This document shows positions 54,861 through 64,000 of a stretch of 64,000 nt of DNA, one piece after another. How positions within the stretch are numbered: the first letter of the stretch is position 1; the number at the start of each line of letters is the position of its first letter. This stretch comes from Lichenibacterium dinghuense (GTDB taxonomy: Bacteria > Pseudomonadota > Alphaproteobacteria > Rhizobiales > Beijerinckiaceae), in the NCBI RefSeq assembly GCF_021730615.1, contig NZ_JAJLMN010000001.1, positions 1-64,000 on the forward strand, in the 5' to 3' direction. The notes under the pieces are model-generated. The model saw nothing but the letters and a program-made list of their open reading frames with translations, did not search any database and had not been told where the DNA came from. The translations under genes were made by a program, and so were the position numbers.

Positions 54861-55268
54861 ATGCAAACCGTCCTGATCGTGTTCCACCTGATGATCGTGA
54901 TCGCGCTCGTGGCCACCGTGCTGCTGCAGCGGTCCGAGGGTGGCGCCCTCGGGGTCGGCGGCGGCGGCGGCTTCATGACGGGCCGCGGCCAGGCCAATGC
55001 GCTGACGCGCGCCACCGCGATCCTCGGCACGCTGTTCTTCGTGACCAGCCTCGCCCTGACGCTGCTGGCTCACTACAACCGCGCGCCTAAGTCGCTGCTC
55101 GACACGCCCGCGGCGAGCGGCACGGCCCCGGCCGGCGCGGTGCCGCCCGGCGCGGTGCCGGTGCAGCCCGGCGCGACCCTGCTGGACCAGTTGAACGACC
55201 TCGAGAAGCGGAAGTCCGGCGCGGCGCCGGCGGCGCCGGCCCAGCCCGAGGTGCCGAAGTCGCAGTGA
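54861..55268 (+). CDS. secG: Protein translocase subunit SecG
   Basis: The 135-residue SecYEG subunit has two membrane segments (VLIVFHLMIVIALVATVLLQR and ATAILGTLFFVTSLALTLLA) around the cytoplasmic GGGGGFMTGRGQANALTR loop. After them comes a 55-residue proline- and alanine-rich tail (PAGAVPPGAVPVQPG), typical of alphaproteobacterial SecG and longer than in E. coli. The ATG at 54861 fits the family start. Confidence 0.92.
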   Translation: MQTVLIVFHLMIVIALVATVLLQRSEGGALGVGGGGGFMTGRGQANALTRATAILGTLFFVTSLALTLLAHYNRAPKSLLDTPAASGTAPAGAVPPGAVPVQPGATLLDQLNDLEKRKSGAAPAAPAQPEVPKSQ

Positions 55269-57056
<1,788 letters not shown>

Positions 57057-57129
57057 CGGCGAACGGCGGGCAGGCTGGCCTTCGGGCCCGCCGCATGCCA
57101 TGCGGTGGGCCGAGACGGGGGACGACGGC

Positions 57130-57972
57130 ATGGCGGTGAACGGCGAAGTGTTGGTGGGCCGGGGCGCCCGCGCGGTGCGGTTCGGCAACGGCCTGCCGCT
57201 GGCGCTGATCGCGGGCCCCTGCGCCATGGAGAACCGCGACCACGCGCTGCGCACCGCCGAGGCGCTGGCCGGCATCGCGGAGCGGCTCGGCATCGGCCTC
57301 GTCTACAAGTCGTCCTTCGACAAGGCCAACCGCTCCTCGGCCGACAGCGCGCGCGGCATCGGCCTCGACGCAGCGCTGGAGGTCTTCGCCGCCGTGAAGG
57401 CCGCCACCGGCCTGCCGGTGCTGACCGACGTGCACGACGCCGCCCAATGCGCGCCCGTGGCCGAGGTGGTCGACGTGCTGCAGATCCCCGCCTTCCTGTG
57501 CCGGCAGACCGACCTCCTGCTCGCCGCCGCGGCGACCGGCCGCGCCGTCAACGTCAAGAAGGGCCAGTTCCTGGCGCCGTGGGACATGGGCAACGTCGTC
57601 GACAAGCTGGCCCGCGGCGGCGGCGGCGACGTGCTCGTGACGGAGCGCGGCGCCTCCTTCGGCTACAACACCCTGGTGTCGGACATGCGGGCCCTGCCGG
57701 TGCTGGCCGCGACGGGCGCGCCGGTGGTGTTCGACGCCACGCATTCGGTCCAGCAGCCGGGCGGCCAGGGCAAGACCTCCGGCGGCCAGCGCGAGTTCGT
57801 GCCCGTTCTGGCGCGCGCCGCCGTTGCGGTGGGTGTCGCGGCCGTCTTCATCGAGACGCACCAAGACCCCGCCTCGGCGCCGTCGGACGGCCCCAACATG
57901 GTGCCGCTCGGCGAGATGGAGGCCCTGGTGGCGACGCTGCAGCGCTTCGACCGGCTCGCCAAGGCGCTCTGA
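57130..57972 (+). CDS. kdsA: 3-deoxy-D-manno-octulosonate 8-phosphate synthase
   Basis: KdsA condenses arabinose 5-phosphate with PEP to make KDO-8-phosphate for lipopolysaccharide. The 280-residue barrel has [84 protein letters not shown] and [14 protein letters not shown]. An in-frame start at 57100 is possible but lies outside the family alignment. It follows pyrG, as in many relatives; eno, expected next, is replaced by an acyltransferase. Confidence 0.95.
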   Translation: MAVNGEVLVGRGARAVRFGNGLPLALIAGPCAMENRDHALRTAEALAGIAERLGIGLVYKSSFDKANRSSADSARGIGLDAALEVFAAVKAATGLPVLTDVHDAAQCAPVAEVVDVLQIPAFLCRQTDLLLAAAATGRAVNVKKGQFLAPWDMGNVVDKLARGGGGDVLVTERGASFGYNTLVSDMRALPVLAATGAPVVFDATHSVQQPGGQGKTSGGQREFVPVLARAAVAVGVAAVFIETHQDPASAPSDGPNMVPLGEMEALVATLQRFDRLAKAL

Positions 57973-58025
57973 GCCCGCGGCCGGCCGTCATCGCGGCTTC
58001 ACGCGGGCCTGCTACCCGAAACCCC

Positions 58026-58973
58026 ATGAGCGAGCCGAACTTCAGCTACGCCGACGACGCGATGCCGGCCGTGAAGCGTGGGCTGATCCGCCTCGTCGAG
58101 GCCGCCACGGGCCAGCGCGAGCTGCGCCGGCTCTACTTGCACAACCGGCACCACGGCGTGGCGGGGGAAAGCTTCTTCGCCGCCGCGGTGCGGAGCCTCA
58201 GGCTCGACGTGCGCTTCGATCGCGCGGCGCTCGACGCCATGCCGCGCACGGGGCCGGTCGTGGTCGTGGCGAACCACCCCTACGGCGTGCTCGACGGCAT
58301 CGTCGTCTCCTGGCTGGTCGGGCAGGTGCGCTCGGATTTCCTGGTGCTCACCAACGCGGTGCTGCTGCGCGCGCCCGAGATCGCCGCCCACGTGCTGCCG
58401 ATCGACTTCGCGCCGACCGACGAGGCCACGCGGACCAACGTCGCCTCGCGCGCCGCCGCCCGCCGCCACCTCGACGCAGGCGGCTGCGTGGTGGTGTTCC
58501 CGGCCGGCGGCATCTCGACCGCGCCGGACCGGCTCGGCCGCCACCGCGCCGTCGACGCGCCCTGGCAGCCCTTCACGGGCCAGCTCGTGCAGCGCTCGCG
58601 CGCCACCGTGGTGCCGATCTGCTTCGAGGGGCAGAACAGCCGCCTGTTCCAGATCGCGAGCCACCTGAGCCCGGCGCTGCGCCTGTCGCTGATCTTCCGC
58701 GAGGTGAGGTGCCGCATCGGCACGGCCATGCCGGTCGCGGTCGGGCGGCCCGTGCCCTTCGCGACCCTGCCGGCGGGGCTCGACCGCCAGGGGCTCGCCG
58801 ACCACCTCCGCGGCCTGACCTACGGGCTCGCCCCGGCGCGTTCCGGCCGCGCCGAGGCGGCCGGGGCGCGCCCGGTCAGGCCGATCGCGACGCTCAAGCG
58901 GCGGATGGCGAGCGGCCGCAGCGCCCTCGCGTCGCGGCTCGCCGCCCCGCGCCGTCAGCCGCGGCCGCGGTAG
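58026..58973 (+). CDS. Lysophospholipid-type acyltransferase
   Basis: The 315-residue protein carries the glycerolipid acyltransferase motif NHPYGVLDG (H-x4-D), a [14 protein letters not shown] block (equivalent to the F-P-E-G-T block) and a late [11 protein letters not shown]. The family transfers acyl groups to lysophospholipids or amino-acid lipids. The exact acceptor is unclear; ornithine-lipid synthesis is one possibility. It may be co-transcribed with kdsA (53 bases). Its 3' end overlaps queF by 19 bases. Confidence 0.8.
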   Translation: MSEPNFSYADDAMPAVKRGLIRLVEAATGQRELRRLYLHNRHHGVAGESFFAAAVRSLRLDVRFDRAALDAMPRTGPVVVVANHPYGVLDGIVVSWLVGQVRSDFLVLTNAVLLRAPEIAAHVLPIDFAPTDEATRTNVASRAAARRHLDAGGCVVVFPAGGISTAPDRLGRHRAVDAPWQPFTGQLVQRSRATVVPICFEGQNSRLFQIASHLSPALRLSLIFREVRCRIGTAMPVAVGRPVPFATLPAGLDRQGLADHLRGLTYGLAPARSGRAEAAGARPVRPIATLKRRMASGRSALASRLAAPRRQPRPR

Positions 58974-59413
58974 GTCGGCACGCCCTGGTCGGGCAGCCAC
59001 AGGCCCTCCGGCGGGGCGCCGGTCTGGAAGAACACGTCGATCGGGATGCCGCCGCGCGGGTACCAGTAGCCGCCGATCCGCAGCCAGCGCGGCTCCAGCA
59101 GGCCCGCCAGGTCCTTGCCGATCCGCACCGTGCAGTCCTCGTGGAAGGCGCCGTGGTTGCGGAAGGACGTGAGATACATCTTCAGCGACTTGGACTCGAC
59201 GAGCCAGCCGTCCGGCACGTAGTCGATGACGATGTGGGCGAAGTCGGGCTGCGCCGTGACGGGGCAGAGCGACGTGAACTCGGGCGCGGTGAAGCGGGCG
59301 AGGTAGAGCGTGCCGGGATGCGGGTTCGGCACGCGGTCGAGCCGCGCCTCCTCGGGCGAGGCGGGCTGGGCGACGGATTGGCCGAGCAGCGTCGGCGTGA
59401 GGGGATCGGACAA
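58955..59413 (-). CDS. queF: NADPH-dependent 7-cyano-7-deazaguanine reductase
   Basis: QueF reduces preQ0 to preQ1 for queuosine. The 152-residue short (YkvM-type) protein has the nucleophile C50 in [17 protein letters not shown]57, [21 protein letters not shown] and the final RGGIPIDVF. Other queuosine genes are absent locally. Convergent with the acyltransferase, with overlapping 3' ends. Confidence 0.95.
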   Translation of the reverse strand: MSDPLTPTLLGQSVAQPASPEEARLDRVPNPHPGTLYLARFTAPEFTSLCPVTAQPDFAHIVIDYVPDGWLVESKSLKMYLTSFRNHGAFHEDCTVRIGKDLAGLLEPRWLRIGGYWYPRGGIPIDVFFQTGAPPEGLWLPDQGVPTYRGRG

Positions 59414-59499
59414 GGGGCACTCGCGCGAGGGGCGGCCAACGGTTCGGCCTTCTCCGTCGAGTTAGGCCGGGGGCGCCCGCGTCACAAGCGCCCCGCGCC

Positions 59500-60378
59500 T
59501 CAGGGCAGGCGCCCGCCCGCCAGCAGGATGGCGCCGTCGCGCGCGTCGGCGACCGGCTCAGACAGGTTCTCCGCGACCGCGGTCGGCAGGTAGGGCCGCG
59601 CGGCCGCGGCGCCGCCGCCGACCATCGCCACCCGCGGGGCGCCGAGCGCCCGCACCGCCGCGACGAGCTCGGCCAGCGCGGCCGCGGCCCCGCGCACGAT
59701 CGACAGCGCGACGGCGTCGCCCGCCGCCGCCGCCGCGAAGCAGGCGGGCGCCTCGGCGCCGAAGTCGGCCGAGCGCGCCGTGAGGCCCCAGCGGATGACG
59801 GCAGCCGGGTCGTCGCCGAACCGCGCCATGAGGCCCCGCGTGAAGGCCGTGTGGGGCTCCAGGCCGTCGTGGGCGCGGAGCGCGCGGCGCCACGCGTCGA
59901 GGCCGATGCGCGCCCCCGAGCCGTCGTCGCCGAGCACGAAGCCGCGGCCGCCCACGAAGGTTTCGCGCCCCCCGATCAGCGCCAGGCCGGCGCTGCCCGT
60001 GCCGGCGATGACGAGCCCGCCGTCCGCGCCGCCGTGGGCGCCGAGGCAGGCCGTGACGGCGTCGTTCGACACGCGGACGGCGGCGAAGCCCGGCAGCGCC
60101 GCCGCGACCTCGGCCGCGATGGCGGGGGACGAGACGCCGGCGAGCCCGAGGCCGAGCCGGACGGTCGGGCCGGCGCCAGTCGCTAGCCCGGCGCGGTCGA
60201 GCGTCGAGGCGACGCAGGCCCGGATGGCGCCGAGCGCGCCGGCGAAGTCGAGGTACACGTTGGCGCTGCCGCCCACGGCCTCGGCGAGCAGGCGGCCCGC
60301 GCCGTCGCGCAGCCGCGCCCGGCAGGTCGAGCCGCCGCCGTCGATGCCCATGACCAGGGCCCCGGCCTCCGCTTCCAT
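59500..60378 (-). CDS. N-acetylglucosamine kinase-like protein (BadF/BadG/BcrA family)
   Basis: The 292-residue protein is an actin-fold kinase with the phosphate-1 motif MGIDGGGSTCRARL, NDAVTACLGAHGG, IAGTGSAG and a late VAMVGGGAAA. The relatives phosphorylate GlcNAc or glucosamine, so a role in recycling cell-wall sugar is likely but not certain. The ATG at 60378 is preferred over 60405. A symmetric nested palindrome lies about 100 bases upstream. Confidence 0.75.
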   Translation of the reverse strand: MEAEAGALVMGIDGGGSTCRARLRDGAGRLLAEAVGGSANVYLDFAGALGAIRACVASTLDRAGLATGAGPTVRLGLGLAGVSSPAIAAEVAAALPGFAAVRVSNDAVTACLGAHGGADGGLVIAGTGSAGLALIGGRETFVGGRGFVLGDDGSGARIGLDAWRRALRAHDGLEPHTAFTRGLMARFGDDPAAVIRWGLTARSADFGAEAPACFAAAAAGDAVALSIVRGAAAALAELVAAVRALGAPRVAMVGGGAAAARPYLPTAVAENLSEPVADARDGAILLAGGRLP

Positions 60379-60480
60379 CCCGGCCACCGCTCCCGCCGCC
60401 TCCAAGGTCGCCCGGCCATAGCGCGACCACGGAGGAGCGTCGAGCGGCGGCGTCGGCGTTCGTCGCGACGGACGGCCGAT

Positions 60481-60528
60481 CGTTTCACAAACCTCTGTTC
60501 GCTATGTCGAACGCCGTTCCGTGAAACG
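60481..60528. promoter_or_regulatory. Nested symmetric palindrome, probable operator
   Basis: The outer arms CGTTTCAC (60481..60488) and GTGAAACG (60521..60528) and the inner arms GTTCG (60497..60501) and CGAAC (60508..60512) share one centre of symmetry at 60504.5, with equal 8-base gaps and a 6-base middle. The element is about 100 bases before the sugar kinase start and opposite to no known gene on the plus strand. Such symmetry suggests a dimer-of-dimers regulator. Confidence 0.5.
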
Positions 60529-60630
60529 AACACGACCGTCTGCCCGCGCGGCGACGCACCCCGCCCGCGCGTCCGGCGCGGGCGGGGACGATGCCGGGCC
60601 GGGCCGGGCTGCGTCAGGAGCGGGGGAGGA

Positions 60631-61383
60631 TCAGACGGGGTAGAGGAAGAGCCCGATCGTCAGGGCCACGCCGATGGCGACGACGCCGAGGCGCAGCAGG
60701 CGCTCCTCGACGCGGCTCAGCATCCAGGCGCCGGCGAGGCCGCCCAGCACGGCGCCGACGCCGAGCACCAGGGCCGACAGCCAGGCCACGGCGCCGGAGA
60801 AGGCGAAGATCGCCACCGCGGCGGCGTTCATCACCCCGGCCAGCACGTTCTTGGAGGCGCCGGCGTTGCGGGTCGGCAGGCCCGCCATCGTCAGCGCGGC
60901 CAGCATCAGGAAGCCGATGCCGCCGCCGAAATAGCCGCCGTAGACCGCGATCAGGAACTGCGCCGCCGCGGCCTGCAGGGCCGTGAGGTGCACGGCGGCC
61001 TCGGCGGCCCGCCGACGCCCGAAGGATCCGTAGGCGAAGACCGCGGTGGCGAAGAGCACCAGCCAGGGCACCAGCCGCGCGAAGAACGAGGCGGGCGTGA
61101 CGAGCAGCAGCACGCCGCCCGCGGCGCCACCGACGAGGCTGATGCCGAGCAGCGCCCGGAACGACAGGTTCTGCGCGCCGCGCACGTGCGCGCGGCCCGC
61201 GAAGCCCGTCGACAGCTGCCCGGGGAACAGCGCGATCGTCGAGGTGATGTTGGCGGCCCGCGCGTCGAGGCCGCTCAGGATCAGCGCCGGCAGGGTCACG
61301 AAGGAGCCGCCCCCCGCCAGCGCGTTCTGCGTGCCGGCCCAGAGCCCGGCGGCAAACAGCAGGAGCAGGGCCGAGCCGGTCAC
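60631..61383 (-). CDS. TSUP-family membrane permease (TauE/SafE-like)
   Basis: The 250-residue membrane protein has about eight segments in two halves, with the family motifs AGGGSFVTLPALILSGLDARAANITSTIALFPGQ and GGYFGGGIGFLMLAALTMAG. TauE/SafE proteins export sulfite or sulfoacetate, or move other small anions. It could serve sulfite from the ssuD reaction, but it lies 23 kb away and is linked to an aldo/keto reductase instead. Its start overlaps the reductase stop by four bases (ATGA). Confidence 0.82.
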   Translation of the reverse strand: MTGSALLLLFAAGLWAGTQNALAGGGSFVTLPALILSGLDARAANITSTIALFPGQLSTGFAGRAHVRGAQNLSFRALLGISLVGGAAGGVLLLVTPASFFARLVPWLVLFATAVFAYGSFGRRRAAEAAVHLTALQAAAAQFLIAVYGGYFGGGIGFLMLAALTMAGLPTRNAGASKNVLAGVMNAAAVAIFAFSGAVAWLSALVLGVGAVLGGLAGAWMLSRVEERLLRLGVVAIGVALTIGLFLYPV

Positions 61384-62339
61384 GCCGCGTCCGGCGCCGA
61401 GGCGGCGTCGAGCGCCGCGAGGTCATCGGCGGTGAGGTCGAGCGCCGCCGCGGCGGCGAGGTCGCCGAACTGGTCGAGCGTGGTCGCGCTGGCGATGGGC
61501 GCGTCGATGGTCGGCTGTTGCATCAGCCAGGCCACGGCCACCGCGGCCTGCGTGGTCCGGTGATGCGCCGACACGGCGTCGAGCGCGTCGAGGATGCGCC
61601 GGCCGCGCGCGTCGAGCCGCTTCGCCATGCTGGCGCCGCGCGGGCTCTTCCCGAAGTCGGCCTCGGACCTGTACTTGCCGGTGAGGAACCCCGCCGCCAG
61701 GGCGTAGAAGGGGATGACCCCGACCTCCTCGGCGGCGCAGAGGTCCCGCAGCGCGCCCTCGAAGCCGGAGCGGGCCGACAGGTTGTATTCCGGCTGGAGC
61801 GTCTCGTAGCGCGGCAGCCCGCCGTCGCGGCTGGCGGCGAGCGAGGCCGCGAGCCGTTCGGCCGAGAAGTTCGAGGCGCCGATGATCCGCACCTTGCCGG
61901 CCTTCACCAGCCCCGCATAGGCCGACAGGGTCTCCTCAATCGGTGTGTCGGGATCGTCGGCGTGCGACTGGTAGAGGTCGACGTAGTCGGTACGCAGGCG
62001 CTTCAGCGAGGCGTCGATCGAAGCCTCGATGTGGGCGCGGTCGAGCCGGCCGGCGCGGTTCGGCTGCCCCATGCCGACCTTGGTGGCGATCACCAGCCGG
62101 TCGCGCCCCCCGCGGGCGGCGAGCCAGTCGCCGATCACCGTCTCGGATTCGCCGCCGCTGTGGCCCGGCGCCCATCGCGAATACACGTCGGCCGTGTCGA
62201 CGAAGTCGAAGCCCGCGCCCACGAAGGCGTCGAGCAGGGCGAAGGAGGTGTCGCGGTCGGCCGTCCAGCCGAACACGTTGCCGCCGAAGCACCAGGGCGC
62301 CACGGCGATGTCGGAGCGTCCGAGCCTGCGCTTGGTCAT
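61380..62339 (-). CDS. Aldo/keto reductase
   Basis: A 319-residue aldo/keto reductase of the AKR11-14-like type, with the tetrad D in DFVDTADVYSRW, Y in the same block, K in VIATKVGMG and H in YQSHADDPDTP. It ends with a late ASATTLDQFGDL phosphate-binding segment. It reduces carbonyls with NADPH; the substrate is unknown. It is co-transcribed with the TSUP gene. It begins 57 bases from the psiF-like stop on the same strand. Confidence 0.85.
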   Translation of the reverse strand: MTKRRLGRSDIAVAPWCFGGNVFGWTADRDTSFALLDAFVGAGFDFVDTADVYSRWAPGHSGGESETVIGDWLAARGGRDRLVIATKVGMGQPNRAGRLDRAHIEASIDASLKRLRTDYVDLYQSHADDPDTPIEETLSAYAGLVKAGKVRIIGASNFSAERLAASLAASRDGGLPRYETLQPEYNLSARSGFEGALRDLCAAEEVGVIPFYALAAGFLTGKYRSEADFGKSPRGASMAKRLDARGRRILDALDAVSAHHRTTQAAVAVAWLMQQPTIDAPIASATTLDQFGDLAAAAALDLTADDLAALDAASAPDAA

Positions 62340-62397
62340 GTCGTGTCCTCCCGATGCCGCCGCGCGGCGGCGCCCCGATCGCCCGGCGGGCGCCTTG

Positions 62398-62640
62398 TCA
62401 GCCGCCGACGGCGTCCTTCACGCATTTGGTGGTGAAGGAGGTCTTCGCGGCGCCCGCCAGCTTCTTGCTCGCTGCGGCGGCGTCGCAGGAGGCGGCCGCG
62501 TCGCGCTGGCACTTGCCCATGAACGAGGTCTTCGCGGCCCCTGCCAACTTCTTGTCGGCGGCGTTGGCGGTGCAGGTGCCGTCGGCGTGGGCGGCGGACA
62601 GGCCGGCGCACAGGGTGAAGGCGATCAGAACGGCTCTCAT
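62398..62640 (-). CDS. PsiF-repeat periplasmic protein
   Basis: The 80-residue protein has a signal peptide (about 19 residues, ending AHA) followed by two copies of the PsiF repeat. Each copy holds KKLAGAAKTSF between two cysteines (C23-C44 and C52-C73, both 21 apart), probably disulfides. PsiF is known as a phosphate-starvation-inducible protein of unknown function in enterobacteria. The mature protein is almost only these repeats. No Pho box was identified. Confidence 0.8.
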   Translation of the reverse strand: MRAVLIAFTLCAGLSAAHADGTCTANAADKKLAGAAKTSFMGKCQRDAAASCDAAAASKKLAGAAKTSFTTKCVKDAVGG

Positions 62641-62821
62641 GGTGTCATCCTCGCGTGACGGTCAGGGCCGGCGATTCGGTTGCGGGGCGGCAGAACGCCG
62701 CCCGGCGCGAGCCTTGCACCCGCCCCGTGGAGCGTCAATCGGCGCCGGCGCAAGTCCGGCGCCACACAAGCGCTGCAAACTCGCGGCTCATCGGCAGTGG
62801 GCGATACGGGGCGGGACCGGC

Positions 62822-63958
62822 ATGGGCGACCAGCGAACAGGCTCCGGCGAGGCGACCCCGGCCGCGGCCGGCCGGCTGCACGGCATCGACTTTTGGCGGG
62901 GGGTGATCCTCTGCACGATCTTCGTCAACCACGTCCCCGGGACGCTGTTCGAGCGGCTGACGTTCAAGAACTTCGGCCTTTCCGACTCCTCCGAGGCCTT
63001 CGTGTTCATCGCCGGCCTGTCGCTGGCCCTCGCCTACGGCCGGCGCGTGTTCGCGGGGGAGCGCGCCGCGGTGGTGACGAGCCTCGCCCGGCGGGCGGTC
63101 AAGCTCTACGGGACGCATGTCGGGCTGTCGCTGGCCGGCGCCGCCATCTTCGCGGCCGGCGCGATGGCGACCGGCAACGCAGACCTCATGCAGGAGCAGG
63201 GCCGCGACCTCGTGGTCGACGATCCCGTCGGGGCGCTGGTGGGGCTGTTCTCGCTCGGCCACCAGTTCGGCTACTTCAACATCCTCCCCATGTACGTGGT
63301 CCTCATGGGGCTGGCCCCCGCGATGCTGTTCGTGGGGCGGAGCCGCCCGCGGCTCATGCTCGCCGGCTCCTTCGGCCTCTACGCCCTGTCCCGCGCCGCG
63401 CCGCTCAACGTCCCGACCTGGCCGATGAGCGGCTCCTGGTTCTTCGACCCCTTCGCGTGGCAGGTGCTGGTCGCGATCGGCATCGCGATCGGGTTCCGGC
63501 TGAGGCGGGGCGGCCTCGCCGTGGGCCGGCTGCCGCTCGCCTGTGCGGGGCTGGTGGTCGCGGCCGCGGCCTTCTGCACGACGGACGGGCTCGGCACCTG
63601 CCCCGGGCTCGACGAGACCGTGCGCGCGCTCGTCGACACGGACAAGACGATGCTCGGCCTGGGACGCCTCGTCCACGCCCTGAGCCTCGCCCTGTGCGTC
63701 TACGGCCTTGGCGTGGCGAAGCTCGTTCAGTCGACCTTCGTCTACAAGCCGCTCCTGCTGATCGGGCAGCACGGCCTGCCGATGTTCGGCCTCACCGCGA
63801 TCCTGTCGGCGATCGGGCAGGTCGTGGTCGAGAGCTACGGCCACCCGCCGCTCCTCGACGTCGCGATCACCGGGGGCGGCCTCGCCGTCATGATCTGCGC
63901 GGCCCAGGCCCTGAGCCGCAGAAGCGTCCCGCTGCCCCTGGCTGTCGCCGCGCCGTGA
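62822..63958 (+). CDS. opgC: OpgC-domain membrane protein
   Basis: The 378-residue protein has about ten membrane segments and the OpgC start HGIDFWRGVILCTIFVNHVPG, SDSSEAFVFIAGLSLALAYGRR and FNILPMYVVLMGLAPAML. OpgC adds succinyl groups to periplasmic glucans in enterobacteria and rhizobia. The glucan synthase genes opgG/opgH are not here, and many alphaproteobacteria carry lone relatives, so the acceptor is uncertain. It is divergent from the psiF-like gene. Confidence 0.8.
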   Translation: MGDQRTGSGEATPAAAGRLHGIDFWRGVILCTIFVNHVPGTLFERLTFKNFGLSDSSEAFVFIAGLSLALAYGRRVFAGERAAVVTSLARRAVKLYGTHVGLSLAGAAIFAAGAMATGNADLMQEQGRDLVVDDPVGALVGLFSLGHQFGYFNILPMYVVLMGLAPAMLFVGRSRPRLMLAGSFGLYALSRAAPLNVPTWPMSGSWFFDPFAWQVLVAIGIAIGFRLRRGGLAVGRLPLACAGLVVAAAAFCTTDGLGTCPGLDETVRALVDTDKTMLGLGRLVHALSLALCVYGLGVAKLVQSTFVYKPLLLIGQHGLPMFGLTAILSAIGQVVVESYGHPPLLDVAITGGGLAVMICAAQALSRRSVPLPLAVAAP

Positions 63959-64000
63959 TCCTGCGGACGCCTCGCACCCGCGCGTCCTTGGCGGAAGGGG

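Noticed and set aside
60631-61383. The TSUP permease as the sulfite exporter of the ssu system
   Set aside because: The link is attractive, but the gene is 23 kb away from ssuD and translationally coupled to an aldo/keto reductase, so it is not claimed.

Overview
This window is high-GC DNA from an alphaproteobacterium of the order Hyphomicrobiales (Rhizobiales), most plausibly near Methylobacteriaceae, Beijerinckiaceae or Lichenihabitantaceae. The assignment rests on gene order and family type: CpdR beside N-formylglutamate amidohydrolase and a HisN-type phosphatase, a suhB/mmgR-type small RNA, an upstream CtrA site, HisG with HisZ, trpGDC-moaC-moeA, tpiA-secG-pyrG-kdsA, and gltA-gltX-comEC. 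The species cannot be named from sequence reading alone.

Layout. 1-2.4 kb: the end of a helicase, tRNA-Leu(UAA), and relics of a tyrosine recombinase and a DDE transposase. 2.4-9.8 kb: tandem-domain dCTP deaminase, an endonuclease III relative, hisZ-hisG, and a zinc uptake operon (znuA-znuC-znuB) divergent from its probable Zur regulator. 9.8-22 kb: UV damage endonuclease, MFS transporter and SDR, a large GT4-RgpF glycosyltransferase, hisN, the suhB/mmgR-type sRNA, N-formylglutamate amidohydrolase, cpdR under a CtrA box, an LpoA-like lipoprotein, rsmI and yraN. 22-28.9 kb: HAD and HIT proteins, citrate synthase, GltX, ComEC, and an A-type Fe-S carrier.

28.9-41.3 kb is an accessory-looking block: methylcrotonyl-CoA carboxylase (mccB-mccA), a complete IS630-type element inserted exactly at the mccA stop codon, an alkanesulfonate uptake and desulfonation locus (ssuB, ssuC, ssuA, ssuD), a MaoC-like protein, a ClC channel, a MarR regulator and an SDR. 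In many related genomes lexA lies between comEC and moeA; no lexA is seen here.

41.3-59.5 kb: moeA-moaC-trpC-trpD-trpG on the minus strand, interrupted from ppiD-trpE by a plus-strand bacteriophytochrome hybrid kinase coupled to a small unnamed protein. Then come a HisKA-REC-adenylate cyclase fusion and the tpiA-secG-pyrG-kdsA run, an acyltransferase and queF. 59.5-64 kb: a GlcNAc-kinase-like gene below a nested palindrome, an aldo/keto reductase-TSUP pair, a PsiF-repeat protein and an OpgC-like membrane protein.

Most of the window is housekeeping (amino acid, nucleotide, cofactor and envelope synthesis). The parts most worth a second look are the two-component and cyclase cluster inserted in the trp region, the IS insertion that rebuilds a stop codon, the sRNA, and the symmetric operator at 60.5 kb. 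No CRISPR array, rRNA operon or intact prophage was seen.
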